A stretch of DNA of 37,578 bases, taken from NCBI GenBank assembly GCA_944388395.1, contig CALXIP010000117.1, forward strand, positions 1-37,578, in the 5' to 3' direction. Position 1 is the first letter of the stretch; the number at the start of each line of letters is the position of its first letter. The stretch comes from an uncultured Ruthenibacterium sp. Its GTDB lineage: Bacteria; Bacillota; Clostridia; Oscillospirales; Ruminococcaceae. Below, one piece after another: positions 31,080 to 37,578 of this stretch. The notes beneath the pieces are model-generated. The model had not been told where the DNA came from and made no database searches. It was given only the letters and a program-made list of their open reading frames with translations. Made by a program: the position numbers and the translations under genes.

Positions 31080-31985
31080 TCAGGCGCACAGCCGGATGGC
31101 CAGATTGGTCAGCGCCAGTTTTGCGTTGACATTGGCCGAGACGGCGCGCATCGTGGAAAAAGCGCAGGGAAGGCACACGGCCGCACGCTGCGCGTCCACA
31201 GGGATGTCCGGCGTGCCGCGCAGCGCGGCACTGCACACATTGCTGAAAAGTTCCAGCAGGCGCAGCGCGCCGAAGCGGTCTTTTTCATAGCCGGACAAAA
31301 GTGCCATGGCGCCATAGGTGTCGCGCCGGTGGGCGCACTTGGCCAGAGCCATGGCATCGTTCAGGCAGGACTGCTGCTGCGCATCTTCCAGACAGCGCCG
31401 CGCGCTGCCGATTTTGCCGCCGAACACGCTGGCAAGCCGCGCGCAGCTTCGCTTATCCGAAAAATGTTCCTCCAGGTAGCGGGTGCATTCTTCCACGCTG
31501 ACCGGCGCCAGGCTGTAGGCGCAGCACCGGCTGCGGATGGTGGGCAGCACCATCGCCTCTCCGGGGGCCGTCAAAAGAAACAGCACCCCTTCGGGCGGCT
31601 CCTCGATCACCTTTAAAAGCGCGTTGGCGCTGGCGGCGTTCAATTTGTGCGCGCCGCGGATCAGCACCACACGGCCCTGCGCGGACAGAGCGGTGTTGTA
31701 CACCTCTCTGCGCACTGCGCGCACCGCGTCGATCTTGATCTCGCCGGAAGCGCCTTCGCCTTCCAGCGTCAGAACTTCGGCGCTTTCGCCGGCCAGCACC
31801 TGTGCGGCGCCCGGCCCGCCCTGGGGATAAAGATAATCTGCGGCCAGGCAGCGCGCCGCGAAACCCGCGCCCGTGCCCGCCTCGCCGCAGAGCAGCACAC
31901 TATGAGAAAGCCGCCCGGCCGCCAGTGCGGCCGAGAGGCTTTGTTTGAGCATATCATTGCCCCAAAGGGCATCCAATGCAGCCAT
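31080..31985 (-). CDS. holB: DNA polymerase III delta' subunit (clamp loader)
   Basis: Delta' is the stator of the clamp loader that places the beta clamp on DNA. The 301-residue protein has the AAA+ layout: GNDMLKQSLSAALAAGRLSHS at the start, VLIRGAHKLNAASANALLKVIEEPPE (Walker B region), and the SRC motif in TIRSRCCAYSL. Two features differ from the usual pattern. The P-loop is degenerate (GEAGTGAG, no lysine), as expected for a non-hydrolysing delta'. The zinc-binding four-cysteine insert after the first helix is missing. The start ATG overlaps the darA stop by 1 nt (TAATG). Order darA-holB-ricT matches Bacillus, without yaaR. Confidence 0.92.
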   Translation of the reverse strand: MAALDALWGNDMLKQSLSAALAAGRLSHSVLLCGEAGTGAGFAARCLAADYLYPQGGPGAAQVLAGESAEVLTLEGEGASGEIKIDAVRAVRREVYNTALSAQGRVVLIRGAHKLNAASANALLKVIEEPPEGVLFLLTAPGEAMVLPTIRSRCCAYSLAPVSVEECTRYLEEHFSDKRSCARLASVFGGKIGSARRCLEDAQQQSCLNDAMALAKCAHRRDTYGAMALLSGYEKDRFGALRLLELFSNVCSAALRGTPDIPVDAQRAAVCLPCAFSTMRAVSANVNAKLALTNLAIRLCA

Positions 31986-32308
31986 TACAGCTTTTCAAAA
32001 CGTTCGACATTGGTGACGAACACCGTTGCGCCGCCCACGGTTACTTCCAAAGGATACGCCGTGGTCACGCCGATGCCATAGCTGGCAGTGCTGGGAACGA
32101 CTTCTTTGCGCTGTTTTGCGCAGGAAGCGATCAGCTCCAGGCAGTGATCCACCTTTTCATCCTCCGTGCCGATGAGAAGCGTCATGTTGCCCGCCATCAG
32201 AAAACCGCCGGTGGTCGCCAGACGGGTCACGGAAAAGCCGCCCCCGGTCAGCGCCTTGCAAACCGCGTTGGAGTCCTCTTTATTGACAATTGCCGTGATC
32301 AGTTTCAT
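31985..32308 (-). CDS. darA: Cyclic di-AMP receptor, PII-like (DarA/PstA)
   Basis: This is a small PII-like trimeric protein that binds c-di-AMP in Firmicutes; its downstream partner is unknown. The 107 residues match the family length and pattern: MKLITAIVNKEDSNAVCKAL, the T-loop region TRLATTGGFLMAGNMTLLIG, and the C-terminal GGATVFVTNVERFE. The ATG follows a perfect AAAGGAGG. It is the first gene of the darA-holB-ricT-ferredoxin-trmN6-rsmI-yfcE run. Confidence 0.95.
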   Translation of the reverse strand: MKLITAIVNKEDSNAVCKALTGGGFSVTRLATTGGFLMAGNMTLLIGTEDEKVDHCLELIASCAKQRKEVVPSTASYGIGVTTAYPLEVTVGGATVFVTNVERFEKL

Positions 32309-32360
32309 ATGTACAACCTCCTTTAAGGTTCGAGCGGCAGGGAACGCCTCTCTTTTATTT

Positions 32361-32369
32361 ATTATACCA
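32361..32369 (-). promoter_or_regulatory. Extended -10 promoter of the darA operon
   Basis: TGGTATAAT reads on the minus strand 53 bp before darA. There is no clear -35. A 20-bp A/T palindrome lies 20 bp upstream. Confidence 0.5.
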
Positions 32370-32388
32370 CAACCCGGGCGCCATGCAG

Positions 32389-32408
32389 TACTTTTTTTAA
32401 AAAAAGTA
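32389..32408. repeat. Perfect 20-bp A/T palindrome
   Basis: TAC, seven T, seven A, GTA form a perfect palindrome 6 bp past the stop of the rhomboid-like gene. It may act as that gene's terminator (weak stem) or as an UP-like element for darA. Confidence 0.4.
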
Positions 32409-32413
32409 TTTCA

Positions 32414-33067
32414 TCAACGCCAATTGTTGCGCCAGTTGCGCCGGTTTTTCGCGTAGCGGATCTCCTGACGGGCCATATTGAAAAAGTCGCTGCCGAAGAA
32501 CAGCAGGAAATTGATCAGGGAGAAGAAAATGCTGCCTTTTACATACCAAGGCCCGAACACAAACTGCAGAAGGCAAATGCCGCCCGAGATCATGCCCAGA
32601 TATTTTGCCTTGACCGGAATCAGGAAGAAGAACAGGAACTGCATATCCGGATACAGCATGGCAAAGGCAAAGAACAGGGAAAGGTTCAAATAGGTACCTG
32701 TGCCGATGCCGAAGAGTGCCGCGGAGATGACCGCGCCCACCATGCCGCACAGATAGTACACGTTGAAACGGAAATCGCCCCAGGTGCTCTCCAGCCCATG
32801 GCCGATGAGGTAATTGCAGTACAGTGTGATTGCCAGCATAAAGACGCCCATGCTGCCCGGCACAAACACAAACGTCAGCACACGCCAGATCTCTCCGTGC
32901 ATGACCGCAGGCCAGTACAGCATCAGGCGGTTGGACAGGGCGATGGCCGGCGTCAGCTGATCCGCCAGATACACCAGCAGCTGGCCCATCACAATGACCA
33001 TCATCAGGTTATGGATGCAGAAGTTGCCGTGCTTGCGCTCCAGCCGGTAGACCCATTTCATGAACAT
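32414..33067 (-). CDS. Rhomboid-like membrane protein without visible catalytic residues
   Basis: This is an integral membrane protein of 217 residues with six likely spans. Parts resemble the rhomboid superfamily: HGEIWRVLTFVFVPG in the first loop and GHGLESTWGDFRFNVYY, like the rhomboid segment before the fourth helix. The expected GxSG serine is not present (the position reads LCGMVGAVIS) and no matching catalytic histidine is seen in a late helix, so it looks like an inactive rhomboid relative. The C-terminus is basic (RYAKNRRNWRNNWR). The ATG at 33067 has AAAGGG 7 nt upstream; an ATG two codons later is possible. It stands alone upstream of darA. Confidence 0.8.
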   Translation of the reverse strand: MFMKWVYRLERKHGNFCIHNLMMVIVMGQLLVYLADQLTPAIALSNRLMLYWPAVMHGEIWRVLTFVFVPGSMGVFMLAITLYCNYLIGHGLESTWGDFRFNVYYLCGMVGAVISAALFGIGTGTYLNLSLFFAFAMLYPDMQFLFFFLIPVKAKYLGMISGGICLLQFVFGPWYVKGSIFFSLINFLLFFGSDFFNMARQEIRYAKNRRNWRNNWR

Positions 33068-33183
33068 GATAAAACCCTTTCAGCGCACACATTTGATTTT
33101 GTTGTATCCCCCTGCAGTGGTATGCGCCGCACCGCAGTGTGTAGACCATTGTAGCAAACTCCCGGCTGCAATTCAACTGGTTG
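33068..33183. other. Gap upstream of the rhomboid-like gene
   Basis: No coding frame is credible here. It presumably carries the promoter of the rhomboid-like gene, but I could not point to convincing boxes. Confidence 0.3.
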
Positions 33184-33329
33184 TTATCCATTGCCCGAAT
33201 TTTTCCGGGGCGGTTTGTTGAAAACTTTCACGGAAAAACCAAATGTTTAAACAGTTTCAACCGGGTTTTCAACAAAAACAGTGGAAAACTCCCTATACAA
33301 TGTGTAAAACTCTGTTGAAAAGTTGAAAT
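33184..33329. repeat. Cluster of DnaA-box-like TTTTCAACA/TTTTCCACA motifs
   Basis: About 146 bp hold eight related nonamers on both strands. TTTTCAACA occurs exactly three times (33216-33224 minus, 33266-33274 plus, 33313-33321 minus). TTTTCCACT is at 33280-33288 (minus), TTTTACACA at 33301-33309 (minus), TTATCCATT at 33184-33192 (plus), GTTTCAACC at 33254-33262 (plus) and ATTTCAACT at 33321-33329 (minus). The classical DnaA box is TTATCCACA, and TTTTCAACA/TTTTCCACA are common low-affinity variants in clostridial origins. No dnaA is beside it and gene direction does not flip here. A titration or secondary site is therefore as likely as an origin. Confidence 0.5.
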
Positions 33330-33410
33330 TGTATCTTAAAACCAAAAATTACAATTGGTACAAATCACAACGCTTTTTTAAACCGTGATATGCACTTTTG
33401 TGCAGCGCCT

Positions 33411-34280
33411 TCAGACCGTCTGACCGGGGTTTTTGAACCCTTCTCCGAACACTTCGTTGGCCTCGGTGATCATCACAAAAGCATCCGGGTCAATCTCATG
33501 TGCGGCATTCTGCACCTTATAAATTTCGGATTTGGAACAGGCGCACAAAATCAGTTCCCGGGGCGCGTCGGAATAGGCCCCGGTGGCCTCGATCAGCGTC
33601 GAACCGCGGCCCACCGTTTCGTCGATGTGCTGGGAAATGCGCTTGGCCTCGGTGGTGATGATGATGGCCAGCTTTCCGGCGCCCGCGCCGTACATGATCT
33701 TATCCACCACCACAGACGCGGCAAAGGCCGAGACCACGCCGTACAAAACCGCGTCCATATTGCCGTAAACAGGCCAGCCCAGCACAATGATGGCTCCGTC
33801 CGCCAGCATGGTGATCTGCCCCATGGAAAAATGGGGAAACAACTTTTTCGCAGCCACGATCAAAAAGTCCGTGCCGCCGGTGGACGACCCGCGCATATAA
33901 ATCAGTGCAAGGCCCGCACCCATGGTCACGCCGGAGAACACCGCCGCCAGGAAGGGGTTGCCTGTGTACATGGGGAACAGAGGAAACACCACGTCCAGAA
34001 ACAGCGTGCTGATGGCCATGGTCTTCAGGCTCTTAAACAAAAACCATTTGCCCAGTACCCGGTAACTGACAATGACAACGGGGATGTTCAGCACCAGAGA
34101 CATGGTGCCGATGGGAAGGTTCCAGAGATAGTTGAAGATCAGTGCCAGGCCGGAGATGCCGCCGGGCGCAAAGTTGGAAGATTTTGCGAAGGTATACACG
34201 CCCAGCGCATACAAAATGCTTCCCGCCACATCATACGGCAAATCCATCATAAAATCTTTGACTTTTCCGTCGAACTTCAT
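33411..34280 (-). CDS. YitT family membrane protein with C-terminal DUF2179 domain
   Basis: This is a 289-residue protein common in Firmicutes and of uncertain role. The N-terminal two thirds are YitT_membrane with about five to six spans; FAPGGISGLALI, GVTMGAGLALIYMRGSSTGGTDF and GAIIVLGWPVYGN are typical. A cytosolic DUF2179 domain (about 215-280) follows with the GRGSTLIEATGAYSD and DPDAFVMITEANEV segments, a small ACT-like fold thought to bind a ligand. The ATG has AAAGGAG 7 nt upstream. The gene has its own promoter and ends at the edge of the DnaA-box-like cluster. Confidence 0.95.
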   Translation of the reverse strand: MKFDGKVKDFMMDLPYDVAGSILYALGVYTFAKSSNFAPGGISGLALIFNYLWNLPIGTMSLVLNIPVVIVSYRVLGKWFLFKSLKTMAISTLFLDVVFPLFPMYTGNPFLAAVFSGVTMGAGLALIYMRGSSTGGTDFLIVAAKKLFPHFSMGQITMLADGAIIVLGWPVYGNMDAVLYGVVSAFAASVVVDKIMYGAGAGKLAIIITTEAKRISQHIDETVGRGSTLIEATGAYSDAPRELILCACSKSEIYKVQNAAHEIDPDAFVMITEANEVFGEGFKNPGQTV

Positions 34281-34311
34281 ACCGCAGCTCCTTTTGCATT
34301 CTTTCTTCCTT

Positions 34312-34339
34312 ATTATATACGCTTTCCATTCAGATTCAA
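34312..34339 (-). promoter_or_regulatory. Promoter of the yitT-like gene
   Basis: On the minus strand TTGAAT (34334-34339), a 16-bp spacer and a perfect TATAAT (34312-34317) lie 32 bp upstream of the start codon. Confidence 0.6.
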
Positions 34340-34489
34340 GGGGGGCGTCATCCGGCGGGCACAGCCCCTTCAAAACAACAAATGGATTGGAATGCTGCAG
34401 CAATTTCACTCTATTTTTTCATTTTTCATCTTTTCTCTGCTGAAAAAATACGGTATCATAATGCACAAGAATCTGGAAAGGAAGATGAA

Positions 34490-34885
34490 ATGATGAAACG
34501 TTGGGTGAGAGAGTTTCGGGCGTTTGCTTTGAAAGGAAATGTGGTGGACATGGCCATCGGTGTTGTGGTCGGCTCGTCTTTCACGGCCATTGTGAACAGC
34601 CTTGTGGGAGATGTGATCACCCCTTTGTTCACACTTCTTTCGCCGGACAGCGCGGTATTTGAATCCCTGACCATTGGCGGTGTGGTGATGATCGGCAAAT
34701 TTATCAACGCGATCTTATCGTTTTTGATGGTTTCCGGCTGCATGTTCCTGTTGGTGCAGGGCATCAACCGTCTGACCCGCCGGGCAGAAAAAGAAAAGGC
34801 AGCGGCGCCCGCGCCGGCTCCTTCCAAAGAGGAAGTGCTTTTGACCGAGATCCGGGATCTTCTGAAAGAAAACCTTGCGCAATAA
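34490..34885 (+). CDS. mscL: Large-conductance mechanosensitive channel MscL
   Basis: MscL opens under high membrane tension to release solutes during hypo-osmotic shock. The 131-residue protein shows the family pattern: N-terminal amphipathic helix (REFRAFALKGNVVDMAIGV), first span with GVVVGSSFTAIVNSLVGDVI (about 25-45), an extracellular loop, second span (about 65-95, INAILSFLMVSGCMFLLV) and a basic then Ala/Pro tail. The terminal helix is LLTEIRDLLKENLAQ. Two consecutive ATGs exist; I chose the first, which has GGAAAGGA 7 nt upstream. It is the only plus-strand gene in the right half. A TATCAT at about 34454-34459 may be its -10. Confidence 0.96.
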   Translation: MMKRWVREFRAFALKGNVVDMAIGVVVGSSFTAIVNSLVGDVITPLFTLLSPDSAVFESLTIGGVVMIGKFINAILSFLMVSGCMFLLVQGINRLTRRAEKEKAAAPAPAPSKEEVLLTEIRDLLKENLAQ

Positions 34886-34888
34886 TTT

Positions 34889-34924
34889 AAAAAGCCGCTC
34901 ATCCAGCTGGATGAGCGGCTTTTT
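34889..34924. terminator. Bidirectional terminator between mscL and the pyruvate oxidoreductase gene
   Basis: A perfect 36-bp palindrome (34889-34906 with 34907-34924) begins and ends with A/T runs, giving a strong hairpin plus T-run on both strands. Confidence 0.9.
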
Positions 34925-34935
34925 CTGTACAAAAA

Positions 34936-34961
34936 TGGCGGCAGGCCGAAGCCTGCCGCCA
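34936..34961 (-). terminator. Terminator of the pyruvate:ferredoxin oxidoreductase gene
   Basis: A perfect 11-bp stem (34936-34946 with 34951-34961) with a CGAA/TTCG tetraloop is followed by five T on the minus strand, 13 bp past the stop. Together with the palindrome at 34889 it insulates the convergent pair. Confidence 0.92.
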
Positions 34962-34974
34962 AAAGGATTGCGAA

Positions 34975-37578
34975 TTATTCCGCGTCGTCGGGTGCGTACA
35001 GTTTGGTCAGTTTGTTCAGGTAGGCATAACGGTCCTTGGACGCGTTGGCTGCCTTCTCGAACAGATCGGCCGCACGCTCCGGGAAGGCGCGCTGCAGACG
35101 GCTGTAACGAGTCTCGCTCTCGATGAACTCTTTGTAATCCGTGGTGGGAGCCTTGGAGTCCAGCGTGAACGGATTCTTGCCCTCGGCCTTCTTGCGCGGA
35201 TCGAAGCGGAACATGTTCCAGTAACCGCACTGGACAGCACGCTTCATCTCGTTCTGGCAGTTGGTCATGCCGCCCTTGACGCCGTGCATCTCGCAGGGAG
35301 CATAACCAATGATCAGAGACGGGCCGTGATAGCTCTCGGCCTCAGCAATGGCCTTGATGGTCTGGTTCTGGTCGGCGCCCATGGCGATCTGTGCCACATA
35401 AACGTAGCCATAGCTCATGGCGATCTCCGCCAGGCTCTTCTTGCCGATGGCCTTGCCGGCTGCGGCAAACTGAGCAACCTGACCGATCTGGCTGGCCTTG
35501 GAGGCCTGGCCGCCGGTGTTGGAATAAACCTCGGTGTCGAAGACCATAACATTCACATCTTCGCCGGAAGCCAGGACGTGATCCAGGCCGCCGAAGCCGA
35601 TGTCATATGCCCAGCCGTCGCCGCCGAAGATCCAGACGGACTTCTTGGACAGGTACTGTTTCTTCTCCACCAGTTCTTTGCACTTGTCGCATTCAGCGGC
35701 GTGTTTCTCCGCCTCGGCAACCAGAGCATCCGCAGCGGCGCCGTTGGTCTTGCCGTCGTCCACGGTATCCAGGTAAGCTTTCGCAGCAGCCTTGAAGGCC
35801 TCGTCCGCCTTGTCGCTCTCGGCCATCTCTTTGACCAGGGCGATCAGGTTGTCACGGATGACCTTCTGGCCCAGATACATACCGAAGCCGTGCTCGGCGT
35901 TGTCCTCGAACAGGCTGTTCGCCCAAGCGGGGCCCTTGCCGGACAGACGGTTGCGGGTATACGGAGAAGTAGCAGCCGGGCCGCCCCAGATGGAGGAGCA
36001 ACCGGTGGCGTTGGAGATGAACATACGCTCGCCGAACAGCTGGGTGATCAGGCGTGCATAGCTGGTCTCAGCGCAGCCTGCGCAGGAGCCGGAGAACTCA
36101 AGCAGCGGCTGATTGAACTGAGAGCCCTTGACGGTGGTCTCGGCCATCATGCCGGGTTTCTTGCCCACGTTGGCCACGCAGTAGTCGAACACGTCCTGCT
36201 GTGCCAGCTGGCTCTCCTGCGGAACCATCTTCAGAGCCTTGCCGGGAGCCGGGCAAACGCCCACGCAAACGCCGCAGCCCATGCAGTCCAGCGGAGAAAC
36301 GGTCATGGTGAACACATAGTCGCCGCAGTCTTTGCCGGTCATCTTCTTGCTCTTCAGCGCAGCGGGAGCCTTGGCGGCCTCGTCAGCGGTCAGAGCGAAG
36401 GGACGGATGGTGGCGTGCGGGCAGACATAAGCGCACTGGTTGCACTGAATGCACTTGTCCACATCCCACTCGGGAACGGTCACGGCAACGCCGCGTTTCT
36501 CGTAAGCGGCCGCGCCCTGCTCGAACTGGCCGTCCACGTATTTCTCAAAGGCGGAAACGGGCAGGCTGTCGCCGTCCATCTTCGCAACGGGGATCATCAC
36601 GTTCTTGACCATATCCACGGTGGCAGCGTTGCCGGCCAGCGCGGTGTTGTCAGCCTCGTCCTGAGCGTTGGCCCAGTCAGCGGGGACTTCCACTTTGTGA
36701 TAAGCGTCGAAGCCGGCGTCGATGGCCTTCCAGTTCATCTCAACGATGGCCTGGCCCTTCTTGGCGAAGGATTTCTCAGCGGCCTGCTTCATGTATTTCA
36801 GGGCATCCTCACGGGGCAGAACACCGGCCAGTGCGAAGAACGCAGACTGCAGAATGGTGTTGGTGCGTTTGCCCAGGCCGATCTCGATGGCCTTGTCGAT
36901 GGCGTTGATGGTGTACAGCTGCACGTTGTGCTGAGCGATGTAGCGTTTTGCCTCAGCCGGCATATGGTGCGCCAGCTCTTCGTCGCTCCACTGGCAGTTG
37001 ATCATGAACACGCCGCCGTCTTTTACGTCGTTGACCATCTTGTAGCCCTTGATGACATAGGACGGGTTGTGGCAAGCCACGAAGTCCGCCTTGTTGATGT
37101 AATAGGGCGCACGGATGGGCTTGTCGCCGAAGCGCAGGTGGCTGATGGTCACGCCGCCGGTCTTCTTGGAGTCATACTGGAAGTATGCCTGGATGTATTT
37201 GTCGGTGTGGTCGCCGATGATCTTGGTGGAGTTCTTGTTGGCGCCAACGGTGCCGTCGCCGCCCAGACCCCAGAATTTGCACTCTTTGGTGCCTTCTGCA
37301 GCGGTGTTGGGCGCGGGTTTCTCCTCCAGAGACAGATAGGTGACGTCGTCGTTGATGCCCAGGGTGAAGCGGGCTTTGGGCGCGTCTTTGGCCAGCTCCT
37401 CATACACAGCGAACACGCTTGCGGGAGGAGTGTCCTTGGAGCCCAGGCCATAGCGGCCGCCGATGATGGTGGCTTCGCGTTTTGCCTCGGCAAAGGCGCT
37501 CAGCACATCCAGGTGCAGAGGCTCGGCATAGGCGCCCGGCTCTTTGGTGCGGTCCAGAACAGCGATCTTCTTGGCGGT
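34975..37578 (-). CDS. nifJ: Pyruvate:ferredoxin (flavodoxin) oxidoreductase, N-terminus beyond window
   Basis: This is the single-chain enzyme that converts pyruvate and CoA to acetyl-CoA and CO2 while reducing ferredoxin, the central step of clostridial fermentation. The frame is open to the right edge, giving about 867 visible residues of a usual 1170-1200. Visible parts are the end of domain II (KIAVLDRTKEPGA) and the domain III/IV region. The first ferredoxin motif CIQCNQCAYVCP (about 36453-36420) and the second CMGCGVCVGVCP (about 36285-36252) follow. The TPP-binding domain comes next, with CAGCAETSYARL, NATGCSSIWGG, GGDGWAYDIGFGG and VYSNTGGQASKAS. The ferredoxin encoded at 29798 is a plausible electron acceptor. 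Codon use is strongly biased, as expected of an abundant enzyme. Confidence 0.97.
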   Translation of the reverse strand, partial: TAKKIAVLDRTKEPGAYAEPLHLDVLSAFAEAKREATIIGGRYGLGSKDTPPASVFAVYEELAKDAPKARFTLGINDDVTYLSLEEKPAPNTAAEGTKECKFWGLGGDGTVGANKNSTKIIGDHTDKYIQAYFQYDSKKTGGVTISHLRFGDKPIRAPYYINKADFVACHNPSYVIKGYKMVNDVKDGGVFMINCQWSDEELAHHMPAEAKRYIAQHNVQLYTINAIDKAIEIGLGKRTNTILQSAFFALAGVLPREDALKYMKQAAEKSFAKKGQAIVEMNWKAIDAGFDAYHKVEVPADWANAQDEADNTALAGNAATVDMVKNVMIPVAKMDGDSLPVSAFEKYVDGQFEQGAAAYEKRGVAVTVPEWDVDKCIQCNQCAYVCPHATIRPFALTADEAAKAPAALKSKKMTGKDCGDYVFTMTVSPLDCMGCGVCVGVCPAPGKALKMVPQESQLAQQDVFDYCVANVGKKPGMMAETTVKGSQFNQPLLEFSGSCAGCAETSYARLITQLFGERMFISNATGCSSIWGGPAATSPYTRNRLSGKGPAWANSLFEDNAEHGFGMYLGQKVIRDNLIALVKEMAESDKADEAFKAAAKAYLDTVDDGKTNGAAADALVAEAEKHAAECDKCKELVEKKQYLSKKSVWIFGGDGWAYDIGFGGLDHVLASGEDVNVMVFDTEVYSNTGGQASKASQIGQVAQFAAAGKAIGKKSLAEIAMSYGYVYVAQIAMGADQNQTIKAIAEAESYHGPSLIIGYAPCEMHGVKGGMTNCQNEMKRAVQCGYWNMFRFDPRKKAEGKNPFTLDSKAPTTDYKEFIESETRYSRLQRAFPERAADLFEKAANASKDRYAYLNKLTKLYAPDDAE

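Noticed and set aside
33184-33329. A firm call of the chromosomal replication origin
   Set aside because: There is no dnaA, dnaN or gene-direction switch here, and perfect TTATCCACA boxes are absent, so only a DnaA-box-like cluster is claimed.

Overview
The window reads as a chromosomal segment of a GC-rich, strictly anaerobic, spore-forming member of the Clostridia, most likely an Oscillospiraceae/Ruminococcaceae-type gut bacterium. The evidence is a SpoIIP sporulation hydrolase, a pyruvate:ferredoxin oxidoreductase, a clostridial 2[4Fe-4S] ferredoxin, Gram-positive lipoproteins, strong AGGAGG ribosome sites, and a darA-holB-ricT-trmN6-rsmI cluster like that of Bacillus. The family placement is inferred from gene content, not from an alignment. 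Most genes lie on the minus strand. No rRNA, tRNA, CRISPR array, insertion sequence or prophage was seen.

Left part (1-9500): the 3' part of spoIIP, a RidA deaminase with a palindrome-flanked promoter, and a large membrane-anchored N-acetylmuramoyl-L-alanine amidase. Then come a plus-strand pair (MYG1-type nuclease and a YazA-like GIY-YIG protein), a DUF21/CBS transporter, a decayed HTH regulator, ilvE, a HAD phosphatase, and a membrane protein whose 3' end overlaps the HAD gene convergently.

Middle (9600-27200): peptide uptake and sugar-acid use. Three closely related OppA-type lipoproteins (9605-11260, 18720-20384, 20491-22149) lie downstream of, and interleaved with, other genes near one oppBCDF transporter operon (26568 down to 22508). 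Between the first two sits a TPR membrane protein with an apparent premature TGA, then a sugar-acid operon: FadR-type regulator, IlvD/Edd dehydratase, Gfo/Idh oxidoreductase, TIM-barrel isomerase and GntP permease. A near-consensus promoter with a dyad at the start site precedes the dehydratase. A small Ser/Glu-repeat lipoprotein lies upstream of the opp promoter.

Right part (27470-37578): a candidate small RNA, then the conserved housekeeping cluster darA-holB-ricT-ferredoxin-trmN6-rsmI-yfcE transcribed leftward. Next is a rhomboid-like membrane protein, a 340-bp gap packed with DnaA-box-like TTTTCAACA motifs, a YitT protein, mscL on the plus strand, and the C-terminal three quarters of pyruvate:ferredoxin oxidoreductase running off the right edge.

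Items most worth checking are the DnaA-box-like cluster (33184-33329), the hairpin/C-rich/terminator small RNA (27472-27586), the TGA followed by an intact reading frame and a terminator (11567-11644), the uncharacterised sugar-acid operon, and the ferredoxin next to ricT. None is proven to be a new system.
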